Shown here: in pieces, positions 20,290 to 30,925 of the stretch | Numbering within the stretch: position 1 is the stretch's first letter | Layout of the letters: every line of letters begins with the position of its first letter | Source of the DNA: Melitaea cinxia | Lineage: Eukaryota; Arthropoda; Insecta; Lepidoptera; Nymphalidae | Assembly (NCBI RefSeq): GCF_905220565.1 | Contig: NC_059406.1 | Location: 10,240,001-10,304,000 of the forward strand | Direction: 5' to 3' | Length of the DNA: 64,000 nucleotides | Notes under the pieces: model-generated | Seen by the model: the letters and a program-made list of their open reading frames with translations, nothing else | Databases searched by the model: none | Told to the model about the DNA's origin: nothing | Translations under genes and position numbers: made by a program

Positions 20290-22141
20290 TTCTTCTTCAC
20301 CACATTTGAAAACTCCGTCAGTGACATTAATTCTGCAGTTGTGTTCCTTCATGAAATCCAATCCCAAGATGCAATCATTCATAATCTCAACCACGATAAC
20401 GTTATGAGAGTATGAGGACCCCCTACATACATCGTAACTGACATTTCTCCCAGGACGGGTATTGGCTGACCGGAGGCCGTAAAAAGCCGACAGTTAATTC
20501 TCCTCTTGTGTTCCCTTGCGGCTTTTACCAGCTTTGGGTTCACTATTGTTCTAGAGGCTCCTGTGTCTAGAGTAATTTTGCAATCCGACCCGTTAATAGT
20601 ACCCTGAATCGCAAGACGTTATTGGGGCTTCCTCCGCGTCAGCCAGTACTCGCCCCTTAGTCCTGGCTTTTATTCGTTTCCCTGCTCTCGGGCAGGGGAC
20701 GAAGCCCCTTGTTTCTTCAGCTCCTCTATTTGTTCCTCGATCCTTTTCATCCTTGCTATCTGGGTCTCCTTCTGCGGGCAGTTGAGTTGAAGATGGCCCC
20801 TTTCGCCGCACTTGCAGCACATGACTCCAGAGCTTTTCTTCGTAGGAGCCTTAACCTCCTTGACTTCCTCAGAGACCTCGCGGATCTTATGGGTCTGCCG
20901 TATGTCATGGCGAACAACCTCGACCTCCAAAGCATGCGCTTATGCTTCCTTTAACGAGGTATGGTGACGAAGCCTCACTGCAGCTCTGACCTCCAGGTCT
21001 TTGATTCCGTCGACAAATGCTTGAACAATATTCGTGTCTACCATCTTGGTGTCTACTCCTGGGTGTGCCTTTCTGACGAGTTTCTCAATTTCCAACGCCC
21101 ATTGTTGTAGTTCTTCTCCTGAGCCTTGGACTCTGTCACGCAGTTGAGCACGGAACACGTGCTCCAGGTGTCGCTCCCCGTATCGGGATTCAAGTGCCTC
21201 CATCAAATCTTGCAACCCGTTTCCTGTGTGTGGCAGTACTTCCAGAACCGACAAAGCTTGCCCTCTGAGCGCAACAGTGAGAGCGGCCTGGCATTGCTCT
21301 TCCGTCTATCCGTTAGCAGTAGCAACCATCTGGAATTGTTGACGATAAGCGTTCCACGGAGTAGTGCCGTCATATGGAGGCACTTTCACTCTTGGTCCTT
21401 GCGCCACTCCGGTACTTCCACTAGACATCGCGACTCCCGTGGTTTCACTAAGGCGCACTACTTTCTTCTGTAGTTCAGTGAGGCCGGTTTTCACATTTTC
21501 AACATCCACTCCTAACCCGGTAACTCGTTCTTCCACTACGTCGACATCTCTTCGAAGCTTAGTCACCACGTCACTAACATCTTTTACAGCCCAAAGCGTT
21601 TTTTCTTGGAGTTCTTTTTGTTGCTCTTATAATAAGCACCACGAATTTCAGCCTTTTGTTGTTCTTGTGATTCTTGCAATTTGAAACTCGTTTGCCCTTG
21701 TAATTCTTGCAATTTGAAACTTGTTTGCTCTTGTGATACTCGCAAAGCACTACGAATTTCAGCCCTTTGCAGCTACATTAATTCAATTAAACTTCTTAAT
21801 TTAAGAGCCTCTTGAGGGTTTGTAGAAGCTACGGTGAGACAAAGTGGGCGAGGCCTGAGCCCTAGTAGACGGGGCCTGAGCCCGAGTGGGCGGGACCTGA
21901 TCCTGAGTGGGCGGGGCCTGAGCCCGAGTCGGCGGGGCCTGCGGGGCGTGGTCAGTGGGTCTGGCATGATAGGCGGGGTCAGTGGGCGGGGCTTGGCCCA
22001 CAGTGGGTGGAGCTTGGTCCCCAGTGGGTGTGGCCTCCGCAGCTCGTTGTGCCCTCCGCAGCTCGTTTTGCCCTTGTCTTGACGCCCTCCATGAAGTCCT
22101 CTCTCGGAGTCAATGGCATCTCCAAATCCCACTTCTGCCAC
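20290..22141 (-). pseudogene. gag-protease region of the gypsy element
   Basis: The minus-strand gag has an N-terminal coiled coil (QELQ/SQEQQ repeats; RDVDVVEERVTGLGVDVENV), then PPYDGTTPWNAYRQQFQ, the start of the capsid-like core, and YGERHLEHVFRAQL. A CCHC knuckle CCKCGERGHLQLNC (C-x2-C-x4-H-x4-C) follows near 20800. The retropepsin shows LDTGASRTIVN near 20560 and ILGLDF near 20375. Gag and the first half of the protease lie in one frame, interrupted by premature stops near 21307, 20941, 20671 and 20617. A frameshift near 20420 precedes the ILGLDF part. The protein would package RNA and mature by proteolysis in an intact relative; this copy is dead. A clear gag start codon could not be fixed. 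Confidence 0.82.
21836..22060. repeat. GC-rich minisatellite in the gypsy leader
   Basis: About ten imperfect ~21-bp units of the form GGGCGGGGCCTGAGCCCGAGT, drifting rightward to GTGGGTGGAGCTTGGTCCCCA. On the minus strand one frame reads RPRPLGLRPRPL repeats, but the element's recognisable gag begins downstream. Confidence 0.85.
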
Positions 22142-22145
22142 CAGT

Positions 22146-22858
22146 TGTTATGTGTTAAGTTTCGAAGGATTTGGAGAGAAAGACCTGCTGACTCTTTTGG
22201 AGACTTTATTTACTAGCACTAGGTCCAACACAAAGCACTAGGTTCAACCACTAAGCACTAGGTTCAAACACTAAGCACTAACGATGTCCTAAGTCGTAAC
22301 CAATGTCGTAGGTTTCGCTGGTATCACTCTTGATCACTAGTTTTCACTTTTTTTTTATATCACTAGGTCGGCAAACAAGCGTACGGCTCACCTGATGGTA
22401 AAAGATTAACGTAGCCTATAGACGCCTACAATACCAGAACCATCGAAAGCGCGTTGCCGACCCAATCCCCAATCCCCCCAGGAGCTCTGGTCACCTTACT
22501 CACCAACAGGAACACAATACTGCTTGAAAACAGTATTATTTAGCTGTGGTCTTCTGTAAGGTCGAGGTACTACCCCAGTCGGGCTGCTCCATATGTTGAG
22601 CAGGAAATTCCTGCTGTGCCCTACCTCACTTTGAACTCGCTCGCCTCCCTGCGGCTATTTATATCGGCCGAGACAAGGCCCAGACCGTTCTGGAAAGTTC
22701 GCGCATGTACCCGGTTTTCGAGACTATACCTCTATATAGTTCCACTGTAGTTCCTCTAGCGCCATCTAGTATTGAGTACAGGGTTTCATGTTGTCTTTGT
22801 CTTTGTGTGGTTTCAATAGTTGCCGCTACATGGAGCTAGTTTCTTTGTGTTCGTAACA
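22146..22858 (-). repeat. 5' LTR of the gypsy element, interrupted by a SINE
   Basis: Bounded by TGTTA…TAACA. It matches the solo LTR 25368-25833 along its length except for the S1 SINE at 22351-22625. Within it are four AAGCACTAGGTTCAAAC-type short repeats and a TATTTATATCGGCCGAGAC promoter-like segment. Confidence 0.9.
22351..22625 (-). repeat. S1 SINE inserted in the gypsy LTR
   Basis: Target duplication TCACTTT at 22344-22350 and 22626-22632. The T-rich run at the left end is the complement of the A-rich tail, giving minus orientation. The solo LTR lacks this insert, confirming the boundaries. Confidence 0.88.
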
Positions 22859-23688
22859 GTATGTTATTTTCTAAAAACCAAGTTATTTTTTTTTTTTTTC
22901 TTAAATAAAAAGCTGATTGTAAAGGGGCCATTGACGATCAGTTCAACTGATCAGTTTTGCGCGCTCTCCGAAATTTGATTGTGAGTGTAGAACCATCGCT
23001 CCAGAGTTATAACTGACGACGCGCCACGTAAATCCATCTTGATTGTTGATAAAATATCGATATATCGAAATATCGATATTTATTACTAATACTTTTTTGG
23101 ACGATATATCGACCAAAAAAGTATTAGTGTGTTACGATGAGAGATGATATGAGAGTATTACGAAAAGTGTGATCAGGCGAGGCAAACAGAAGTTGAGAGG
23201 GACACATTTGAAAGCAGAAAGAGAGACAGACTTATTTTTCGTAACGCTTCGTTTTTTTTAAGTAATTTTTTATTATTTTATTTTTTCTCGTCAATTATTT
23301 AAACTAGAACATAATAATAAGTTTATTATGTTCTAGCTTAATCCACTAACTTCTCCTAATCTACTGAACTTTATTTGTGTCGATAGATGTCAAACTCGCC
23401 CAAGTCCAGTACCGGCCATTTGAGGTTTTATTTATTTTTTCGATTCAGCAAAAAAATACGATTCTTTTCGTTTTAGATCAGTCCAGTCTAAATCCTCGAC
23501 TTCCTAAAGAAATTAAGGGCGACAATCGATAAATTTTTTCAATACCACCTAAGTCACACACGAATTCCAAATCATACAAGCCCAAGTCCATTACAGCCAA
23601 TCACAAGTCGTCTTTACTCTGTCATGGCCGCCATTTTTGTTTATTCCACGTGCTTGAACTAACCGTGATCCTTGTATTTATTGTAATT

Positions 23689-24389
23689 ATGGAAAATTTA
23701 ATAAAAGTTGTTCCTCCTGACTTAGCAAAAAAGAAGCAGAAGAACAGTGTAAGTGATATCATAAAGAAAAACAAACAAAATCGGTAAGTTTGATTCGTAA
23801 TATAAGATTTTTTTCATAACAAGACCGTACCTCCGGACAGCGACGTACGACGTCGAACAGGGCCGAACTGTTTTTATCTTTCCAAATTAAACAGCGTTTT
23901 TTAATTCGGAAGATTTTAATGTAGTGGAATTTTAACCGGACTAAATATTCCGACTTTCTTGTGTTAATCAGTTTTTTTTTTCTTACAGGTCCTGTGCAGA
24001 AGAAGCATGCAAGAATGTGCTTAAAAACACACCGCATCTACACTTCCAAATAAGTAAATGCAAGCGCATAATTATTGAAAAGGTGACGCGAAAAATTCTG
24101 GTACGTGGTGAAGTATCATACAGAAATGACATAAGTCAAATTTTACCCATTACAAAAAGAGGTAAAAAAATATCACAAATATTACCTGACAGAATAAATC
24201 ATAGTGTCACAAACAAGATAAGCTTGACGATGTTAATAAACTATTAAAAAACACTTCTGTGAGCAGCGGCCAGAAATTCCAGAGTTACATTATTTTAAAA
24301 AGGGTCTAGCTCTATCAGGCCATGATGCTGAAACTTCGGACGGTGAACAGGATGACTGTATTCCTGAGGAGATATTTGATTTTGTTTAA
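23689..24389 (+). pseudogene. Unrecognised two-exon ORF of the long-TIR element, probably broken
   Basis: Exon 1 codes from the ATG at 23689 to 23783 (31 codons plus two bases, Lys-rich: VVPPDLAKKKQKNSVSDIIK) with donor TCG|GTAAGT. Exon 2 starts at 23989 after a poly-T/TCTTACAG acceptor and reads SCAEEACKNVLKNTPHLHFQ, then basic residues, to a TAA at 24245-24247. In another frame the coding-like text resumes as ELHYFKKGLALSGHDAETSD and ends EEIFDFV with TAA at 24387-24389, so a frameshift is likely near 24235. The C-x4-C…HLHF segment faintly recalls DNA-binding THAP-type N-termini, but the pattern is not met. It is the only candidate protein native to this TIR element; no DDE/D signature is visible, so it cannot be called a transposase. 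Confidence 0.45.
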
Positions 24390-25249
24390 TTTATTGTTCC
24401 TTCTTTGATATCAATACTAGTATGTAAGGCAAAACCACCTTAAGGGACACCGTCGCCGACATTTTAAATACATAAACTACACTAGTGCACTCTCAATCAC
24501 CTCGGACGCTGCGAGCAAAAAGACGCGATTGGTTGGAACGACGATTACACACATACGGGCAGTTGGGCGTCGGGCTGTTGATATTTTTTAAAATATCGAT
24601 ATATCGATATTTTTTCGATTTGATTTAATCGCCTTTGTTTAAAAAAAAAAAAAAAAAAAAAACAAACGTAAGTCGGCTCTAAAATAATTTACACAGTTTA
24701 TAATTCAGTATATTTGTAAAACAAATTAAATTATAAGTGTATTAAAATGTAAGCTTCTAAGTAATTATTGTTCAGTTTTAATAAAACAATAATGTGTACC
24801 AATATTCAGTAAGAGTTTTTAAAAATAATCGTTGTTTTATATGCGCAGTTGTTTGACTATTACGATTATTAGGCACTAAAAGATTGATTATAGAAGTAAT
24901 TCGTTCAAATGCTATAGAGGTAGCAAAAGAAATCGAATATTTAACAGCTTTATTTTTTGTTTTTTGATGAAATAATATTCAACAGCTATTTCCGATAGTA
25001 CTAGAGTGAAATGTTTACTATCAATCCAAATTTTTAGTGCATTTAATGACTTACTGCTTTAATTACTACTGCTTACTGCTTTAATTCAGCAGGTATGTTG
25101 GTAACAAAAATTGTGACAAAAAGTCATTAGACAAATTTTTCAAGAGTAATATCAAATTTTCATGTCTGTTCCATAACGATGAAGTTGTTTCTTTTTATCT
25201 GCGTGGAGAAGCGCCTACGAAAATTACATTTCGTTTAAGGACAATTACT

Positions 25250-25928
25250 TCTAATATTATAAATGTGAATGTGTTTGTTTGTTACTCTTTCACGCAAAAA
25301 CTACTTAACTGATCATCATGAAACTTTGTACATATATTCTTGGAGGTATCAGACCTACATAGAATACTGTTACGTGTTAGGGTTCGAAGGATTTGGAGAG
25401 AAAGACCTGCTGACTCTTTTCAAGACTTTATTCACTAGCACTAGGTCCAACACAAAGCACTAGGTTTAAACACTAAGCACTAAGTTCAAACACTAAGCAC
25501 TCACGATGTCCTCAGTCGTAGCCAATGTCGTAGGTTTCGCTGGTACCACTCTTGATCACTAGTTTTTACTCTTGAAGTCGCCTCGAAGATCGCTCAAACT
25601 GAACTGTACTGGTTCGCCTCGCTACGGCTATTTATATCGGCCGAGACGAGGCCCAGATCATTCTGGAAAGTTCGCGCATGTACCCGGTTTTCGAGACTAT
25701 ACTTCTATATAGTTCCACAGTAGTACCTCTAACGCCATCTAGTATTGAGTAGAGAGTTTCATGCGGTCTCTGTATTTGCGTGGTTTCAATGGTTGCCGCT
25801 AGATGGCGCTAGTTTATTTGTGTGTCCTTAACAATACTTTATATAAAAATATATATATTTTACGAAAAATAAGATCTCTCTACTTATTTAATGGCTTCAA
25901 AGCGAGCGAAACCGCGGGTAGAAGCTAG
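25250..25928 (+). mobile_element. Helitron-like element interrupted by a solo LTR
   Basis: Begins T|TCTAATATTATAAATG and ends AAACCGCGGGTAGAAGCTAG|T. Removing the LTR and one 4-bp duplication leaves about 209 bp, matching the uninterrupted 207-bp copy at 56994-57200. Confidence 0.72.
25368..25833 (-). repeat. Solo gypsy LTR (466 bp)
   Basis: TGTTACGTG…CCTTAACA, flanked by the 4-bp duplication ATAC (25364-25367 and 25834-25837). It corresponds to the LTR at 22146-22858. A solo LTR implies recombination between the two LTRs of a full element that once sat here. Confidence 0.93.
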
Positions 25929-26272
25929 TATATAAATAACTAAACTAAAAGAAAATAATAGTATTTGCTCGCAAACGAAAACAAACCGACTTCAATTACA
26001 TCGACAAGTAATACAACGTAGGTAGACAAAAAAATAGTCAAGTAAATTCGCGTGATCAAAGATAACTCCAAAAGTTGTAATCAATCAGATCTCGACGAAA
26101 TTTAAATATAACTGCATGATAAACAACAGCTTTCGATTAAATTAAAAATCATCAAAATCGGTACACGCAGTAAACAGTTATGCGGTGTAATACAACGTAG
26201 GTCGATGAAAAAGTAGTCAAATAAAAACGCATTATTAGATATAACTCCAAAAGCAGTTGTTGGATCTCAAAT

Positions 26273-27944
26273 CACTTGGAGAGTTTAAGTTTCCTTTCTA
26301 CGCAACAATACGGTTTCCGTCAAAAATCCGGAACGGTATCAGCAGTAATTGATTTAATAACGAAAATAAATACAGAGATTGATAAAAAAAACTTTTGTCT
26401 GGGTATCTTCATCGACCTTCAGAAAGCTTTCGATACCGTTAGTCACTCCTTACTGTTAGCTAAGTTAAAAAATTTAGGGTTATCCGGACCTGCTTACGAC
26501 ATATTTCAATCATACTTAGAAACTCGAACACAAGTTGTTAAAATCGGTACACCAGGCTACACAAGCAATCCCCAACGTTTAACCTGCGGTATTCCCCAGG
26601 GATCCGTAATAGGACCATTATTATTTCTAATTTACGTCAATAATGTAACTAATATCAATCTAACTGGACATATTACACTATATGCTGACGATACATGTCT
26701 TTTTTACTTCGGAAAGAACCTAACAGAATTGGTCAAACAAGCACAGCAAGATCTACGCCAATACAGCATTTGGTGTCAATGTAATCTACTAACAGTTAAC
26801 GAAAAGAAAAGTTCTTACATGATTTTCAGTGCAAAAAATAAAAAAATACCGGACGATATATCATTACGTATTAACGACGAAATTCTTCGTAGATCACACC
26901 AAGAAAAGTACCTTGGCTTAATTTTGGACGATAAATTGACATGGCGACCCCACATAGAACACCTGAAAAGTAAACTTACACAATTCATTGGCGCGCTACG
27001 GAGGATGTCTTCTTGTATACCACCTAAAATACGATATATGCTGTACAATGCGCTTATAAAATCTAAACTTACATATTTAATAGAGGTCTGGGGCAGCGCC
27101 GCTAAAACGAATATCATGCCATTACAACGTGCACAAAATAAAGCTATTAAAGTGTTATTCCAATATCCCAAGCTAACACCTACTTCTATGCTATACAAAA
27201 CCACTAAAATACTTAACCTTGAGCAAATTTACACTGTAAACATATGCATGTTAATAAAAAAAATTTTATCTGGACACATCCGCATGCAGACAGCTTTTAT
27301 CAAACGCGAGTATACACACAACTTAAGAAATACACACAAACTGAAACTCATTACACCAAGAACAGGGTACGGTAAAAGAAACATTTTATATGATGGTGTC
27401 ATGAGGTACAATAAACTACCAAATGAAATAAAAATATGTGAAAACCTTTCTACATACAAAAGTAAATTAAAAAAATATATACTTGAAACATAATGTGTAT
27501 AAATAAACATAAAGCATAAATGAATAAACATAAAAAATAAAAAATAAAAAAAATTAAATAAAAAAAAAAAAAAATTATACTTAAAATGTAATGGATAAAT
27601 AAACATAAAACACAAATGAATAAATATAACAAATAAACAAAAATATATATACACATATACAATCACAACAAAAAAATCACTCATAAACATTCACATTAAT
27701 TTATCAACTACCTTCAATCAAACAAAAAGACAAACTAAACCGTGTTCACAATATGATTCATAATACTCGTAGTAAACAAATAAATAAACATGATTCTTTA
27801 TTGCTACCTTTCCCTTTTTTGAGTCATTACCTATTTAAACAAATACGGTCGAACTGTTTGTTACATATTTAATAAAGTATCTATATGTACAATACTCATA
27901 AGTGAACTGTAATGTTCTTGAGAAAAATAAAGTTCTTTAAACCT
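26273..27944 (+). mobile_element. 5'-truncated LINE inserted in the M1 MITE
   Basis: The insertion interrupts the MITE at TCTCAAAT; a short AAAT repeats at the right junction and may be the target duplication. It contains the RT ORF 26276-27493 and about 450 bp of A-rich 3' UTR with internal ATAAACATAAA repeats, ending AAAGTTCTTTAAACCT. Confidence 0.82.
26276..27493 (+). CDS. Jockey-superfamily LINE reverse transcriptase (C-terminal part)
   Basis: A 405-codon frame without stops. It contains QYGFRQKSGTVSAV, FIDLQKAFDTVSH (first catalytic Asp), CGIPQGSVIGPLLFLIYVN and LYADDTCLFY (catalytic YADD). The thumb includes KYLGLILDDKLTWRPHI, and the tail has the YNALIKSKLTYLIEVWG and GVMRYNKLPNEIK motifs usual near the C-terminus of jockey/CR1-like ORF2. 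The endonuclease and N-terminal RT are missing through 5' truncation at 26273, so the ATG is incidental. Intact coding over this length suggests a relatively recent insertion, which fits its place as the innermost layer of the nest. Confidence 0.85.
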   Translation: MESLSFLSTQQYGFRQKSGTVSAVIDLITKINTEIDKKNFCLGIFIDLQKAFDTVSHSLLLAKLKNLGLSGPAYDIFQSYLETRTQVVKIGTPGYTSNPQRLTCGIPQGSVIGPLLFLIYVNNVTNINLTGHITLYADDTCLFYFGKNLTELVKQAQQDLRQYSIWCQCNLLTVNEKKSSYMIFSAKNKKIPDDISLRINDEILRRSHQEKYLGLILDDKLTWRPHIEHLKSKLTQFIGALRRMSSCIPPKIRYMLYNALIKSKLTYLIEVWGSAAKTNIMPLQRAQNKAIKVLFQYPKLTPTSMLYKTTKILNLEQIYTVNICMLIKKILSGHIRMQTAFIKREYTHNLRNTHKLKLITPRTGYGKRNILYDGVMRYNKLPNEIKICENLSTYKSKLKKYILET

Positions 27945-28985
27945 AAATAAATTTTAGTGCGACCAAATGACACGCAACACCTTTCGATTAAAAAAAATTG
28001 TCGAAATCGGTCCACCCAGTCAAAAGTTCTAAAGTAACATACATATTTAAAAAAAATACAGTCGAATGAGAACCTCCTCCTTTTTTGGAAGTCGGTTAAA
28101 AAAATAATGTAGTGTAAATAAAGTTCAGTAGATTAGAAGAAGTTAGTGGATTAAACTAGAACGTAATAAACTTATCATTATGTTCTAGTTTAAATAATTG
28201 ACGAGAAAAAATAAAATAATAAAAATTTACTTTTAAAAAAACGAAGCGTTACGAAACATAAGTCTGTCTCTCTTTCTACTTTCACTAACTAATGTGTCCT
28301 TAGCTTACTTCCCAAGTCAAGTGTGCGTAAAGAAGTTTTACTTCAAAATATCGAGTGTCGATGTTTAAATTTCAATATCGAATCATCGATATATCGTCCA
28401 AAAAAGTATTAGTAATAAATATCGATATTTCGATATATCGATATTTTATCAACAATTCTAGTTCGGCGTGACGCGCGTTCTACACTCACGATCAAATTTC
28501 GGAGAGCGCGCAAAACTGATCAGTTAAACTGATCAGTTGAACTGATCGTCAATGGCCTCCTTTAGACGAGTCATAATGACAGAATTTATTGAAAAATATG
28601 AAAATTCAGAATGTTTGTGAAAAACGGATGAAAATTATAAAAATTTTAAAAAAAGTTTTACTTTACAGTTATTATTTATTTTTTTTAATTATATTTTTTT
28701 TAGAATTTTTTTTGTTGTTTGTGTACTAATACTAGCTTACATACCCAGCTTTCTGGGACTTTAGGAAGTACTCTAAGAATTTTGATGATCATCAGTGAGT
28801 GACGAAATCGGGCTTTTTAGATATCAATAAAATCTAAAGTATAAGAGCTATGCAATTGAAACTTTGTATGTTTAATAAGTCTACTATTGACATCATATCC
28901 CCAGAATTTTGTTTATCTGGTATAATCCAAACCCAAGTTATGAGGGTGCAAAAAAACGACGAAGCGCTTCGAGAAAAGATAGGTA

Positions 28986-29112
28986 GTGCCCCCAGATTTA
29001 TGTATGTATGTGTGTATATATGTTTGTATGTATGTATTTATGTATGTATGTATGTATATGTGTATGTATGTATGCAAGGTTGTATCTGTTTATGTATGTT
29101 TATATTTTTATG

Positions 29113-29150
<38 letters not shown>

Positions 29151-29155
29151 GAATT
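28986..29155. repeat. TATG/TATGTG and (TA)n microsatellites
   Basis: A TATG-rich run at 29001-29100 is followed by TA runs at 29113-29150. The Tyr/Val/Cys/Met-rich ORFs here are repeat translations. Confidence 0.9.
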
Positions 29156-29274
29156 TATTTGCTCATGTATATACTAAGCCACTAACGTTACTTTATATTT
29201 CCCCCCATTTTCTTCTTTATCTGAATTTTACTAATACCCGATTTTGCATACCTACAAACCTCTGCTCTTGTACG

Positions 29275-29370
29275 TCCTAAGGTGGGCTGGTAGAGAATGC
29301 TTCAAGCATTAAGCCCGCCTTTTGTTGAATTCTTTAATGTATTGTGCAATAAAGTATTAATAAATAAAAT
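29275..29370 (+). repeat. LINE 3' end (family T1)
   Basis: GGTAGAGAATGC…AGCATTAAGCCCGCCTTTTGT followed by ATAAAGTATTAATAAATAAA. The same 3' terminus occurs at 37430-37580 (+) and 30795-30925 (-). The AATGCTTCAAGCATT segment forms a small stem. Confidence 0.6.
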
Positions 29371-30111
29371 TTATTTTTCATCAATAGAATACTTGTTCAT
29401 CAATATCTTATGATACTTGAATTCAGTTGATAATAAAAAACTTATTCAGAGAGGTTATCTCAAAAAATAATAATAATAATAAACGAACTTTACAAGCTTA
29501 TTTCATATTACATCATTGTTTCCCAAAATAAAACACAAATATGCGAACGAAAAATGGCCGTAAATTATAAATTTAATCTGCCTTTTTCATATATTGTACG
29601 ATTGTTATAATTTCTCTACTTTTATAGGTAACGATAACAATTAACCGTAACGAGAACGGTAAGAGAGAGAAGAAGATAAAACATTGATCATATTTTTTTC
29701 AACACCAAAAAAATTGTCATACCAAGATTAATTTTTATCGACAGACTACTCAACATTTAAAAATAGGCAAGAACCCCCTATCCAGCAATTAGAAATGTTC
29801 AAACTTATAATCCTAATAAAATATTTTCGAGTACTATTGGTGATATCTAGACAAACTCGGACTTCGAGATTTTATCAGACAGATGGGCAACAAAGTGATC
29901 CTATAAGGATTCCGTTTCTTTCTTTTGAGGTGCGGAACCCTAGAAACGATCGATATTTTATGATTAAAAGACAAATTTAACAAAAGACATGGCTAGATGG
30001 CCATTTATATATTGTTAAACAATTTTAGTGGACAAAACACATCAGACGGGGTCGTAGAGCTTAGTACCTTTGCCTATCCCTTGATAGGGATAATTGAAAC
30101 AGAAAAAAATA

Positions 30112-30497
30112 TGTTTGCTGGAAAACGAAAAAAAAAAACGACTTTAATTACATCGACAAGTACTTAATACATTATACAACGTACGTAGACGAAAAAATAG
30201 TCAAGTAAATACGTATTATCAAAGATTACTTCAAAAGTTGTACTCAGATCTCGATGAAATTTAAATGTGACCATATGATAAACATCGGTTTTCGATTAAA
30301 TTAAAAATCATCAAAATCGGTACACCCAGTAAAAAGTTATGCGGATTTTCGAGGGTTTCCCTTGATTTCTCTGGGATCCCATCATCAAATCCTAGTTTCC
30401 TTATCATGGTACCAAACGAAAAAAGAATTATTAAAATCGGTTCATAAACGACGAAGTTATCCCCGAACATACACATAAAACACATTATATAGATTAA

Positions 30498-30528
<31 letters not shown>

Positions 30529-30570
30529 TGGTCGAATTGAGTAACCTCCTCCTTTTCTGAAGTCGGTTAA
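30112..30570. mobile_element. Family M1 MITE
   Basis: Runs from a GAAAACGAAAAAAAAAAACGACTTTAATTACATCG-type end to CTCCTCCTTTTCTGAAGTCGGTTAAAAA. It contains a (TA)n interior near 30498-30525. No coding. Confidence 0.8.
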
Positions 30571-30794
30571 AAAAATGACATTCGACAAATCGACATCGGC
30601 CGTGTTCCACTAAGCATCCGTAACGATCGCGACGCCCATTCTATCGTTCCACCTAAGGCCCGCGATCGGGAATTTTAAAAAACCAATTGTCAATGTCAAA
30701 TTGTGAATGTTATCTCTCATTCGATTCGGCAAAAACGCAACGATGAATTTTCGGAAATCCATGTTGAATTAAGTATAACTCCAATTCACACAAA

Positions 30795-30925
30795 ATGATA
30801 ATAATAATAATAAAAACTCTTTATTGTACACCAAGAGTGAGCAAAATTACAAAAATAAAAACAAGAGATAAGTACAAAAGGCGACCTTATCGCTAATGAG
30901 TGATCTCTTCAAGGCCAACTTTGGG
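30795..30925 (-). repeat. LINE 3' end (family T1), minus strand
   Basis: The reverse complement reads GGCCTTGAAGAGATCACT…TAGCGATAAGG…CCTTTTGTAC and ends in (TTA)n (plus-strand ATAATAATAATAA near 30799). Confidence 0.65.

Larger units (their letters stand above)
20286..22858 (-). mobile_element. Truncated Ty3/gypsy retrotransposon: LTR-gag-protease
   Basis: Reading on the minus strand: LTR 22858-22146, leader, gag, and the start of pol up to the retropepsin. The sequence then stops matching a retroelement at about 20286, so reverse transcriptase, RNase H, integrase and the 3' LTR are absent. A solo copy of the same LTR lies at 25368-25833. ACTGGTGGCAGAAGTGGGA directly follows the LTR, a typical gypsy-type leader start. 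Confidence 0.85.
25965..28100. mobile_element. Family M1 MITE, split by a LINE
   Basis: The left piece 25965-26272 (…AACAAACCGACTTCAATTACATCG…GATCTCAAAT) and right piece 27945-28100 (AAATAAATTTT…TTGGAAGTCGGTTAAA) join into the sequence order of the intact copy at 59045-59790. The right end directly abuts the right TIR arm of the enclosing element. Confidence 0.8.
22922..28562. mobile_element. 5.64-kb composite DNA element with ~450-bp terminal inverted repeats
   Basis: Left arm 22922-23376 and right arm 28116-28562 are inverted copies, with shared landmarks including GGCCATTGACGATCAGTTC, TTTTGCGCGCTCTCCGAAATTTGAT and ATCGATATTTATTACTAATAC. They share an inner limit of AAATAAAGTTCAGTAGATTAG. 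TA lies outside both ends (22920-22921 and 28563-28564). The arms contain self-complementary subterminal motifs (TGATCAGTTCAACTGATCA, CGATATATCG). Inside are an unrecognised two-exon ORF, a Helitron-like element holding a solo LTR, and a family-M1 MITE split by a LINE. I do not recognise the superfamily. Confidence 0.85.

Noticed and set aside
27229..27690. Phe/Leu-rich minus-strand ORF resembling a membrane protein
   Set aside because: Produced by the A-rich 3' end and UTR of the LINE at 26273-27944 read backwards; hydrophobicity is a composition effect.
28850..29280. Three Tyr/Val/Cys/Met-rich ORFs
   Set aside because: Translations of TATG and TA microsatellites in different frames.
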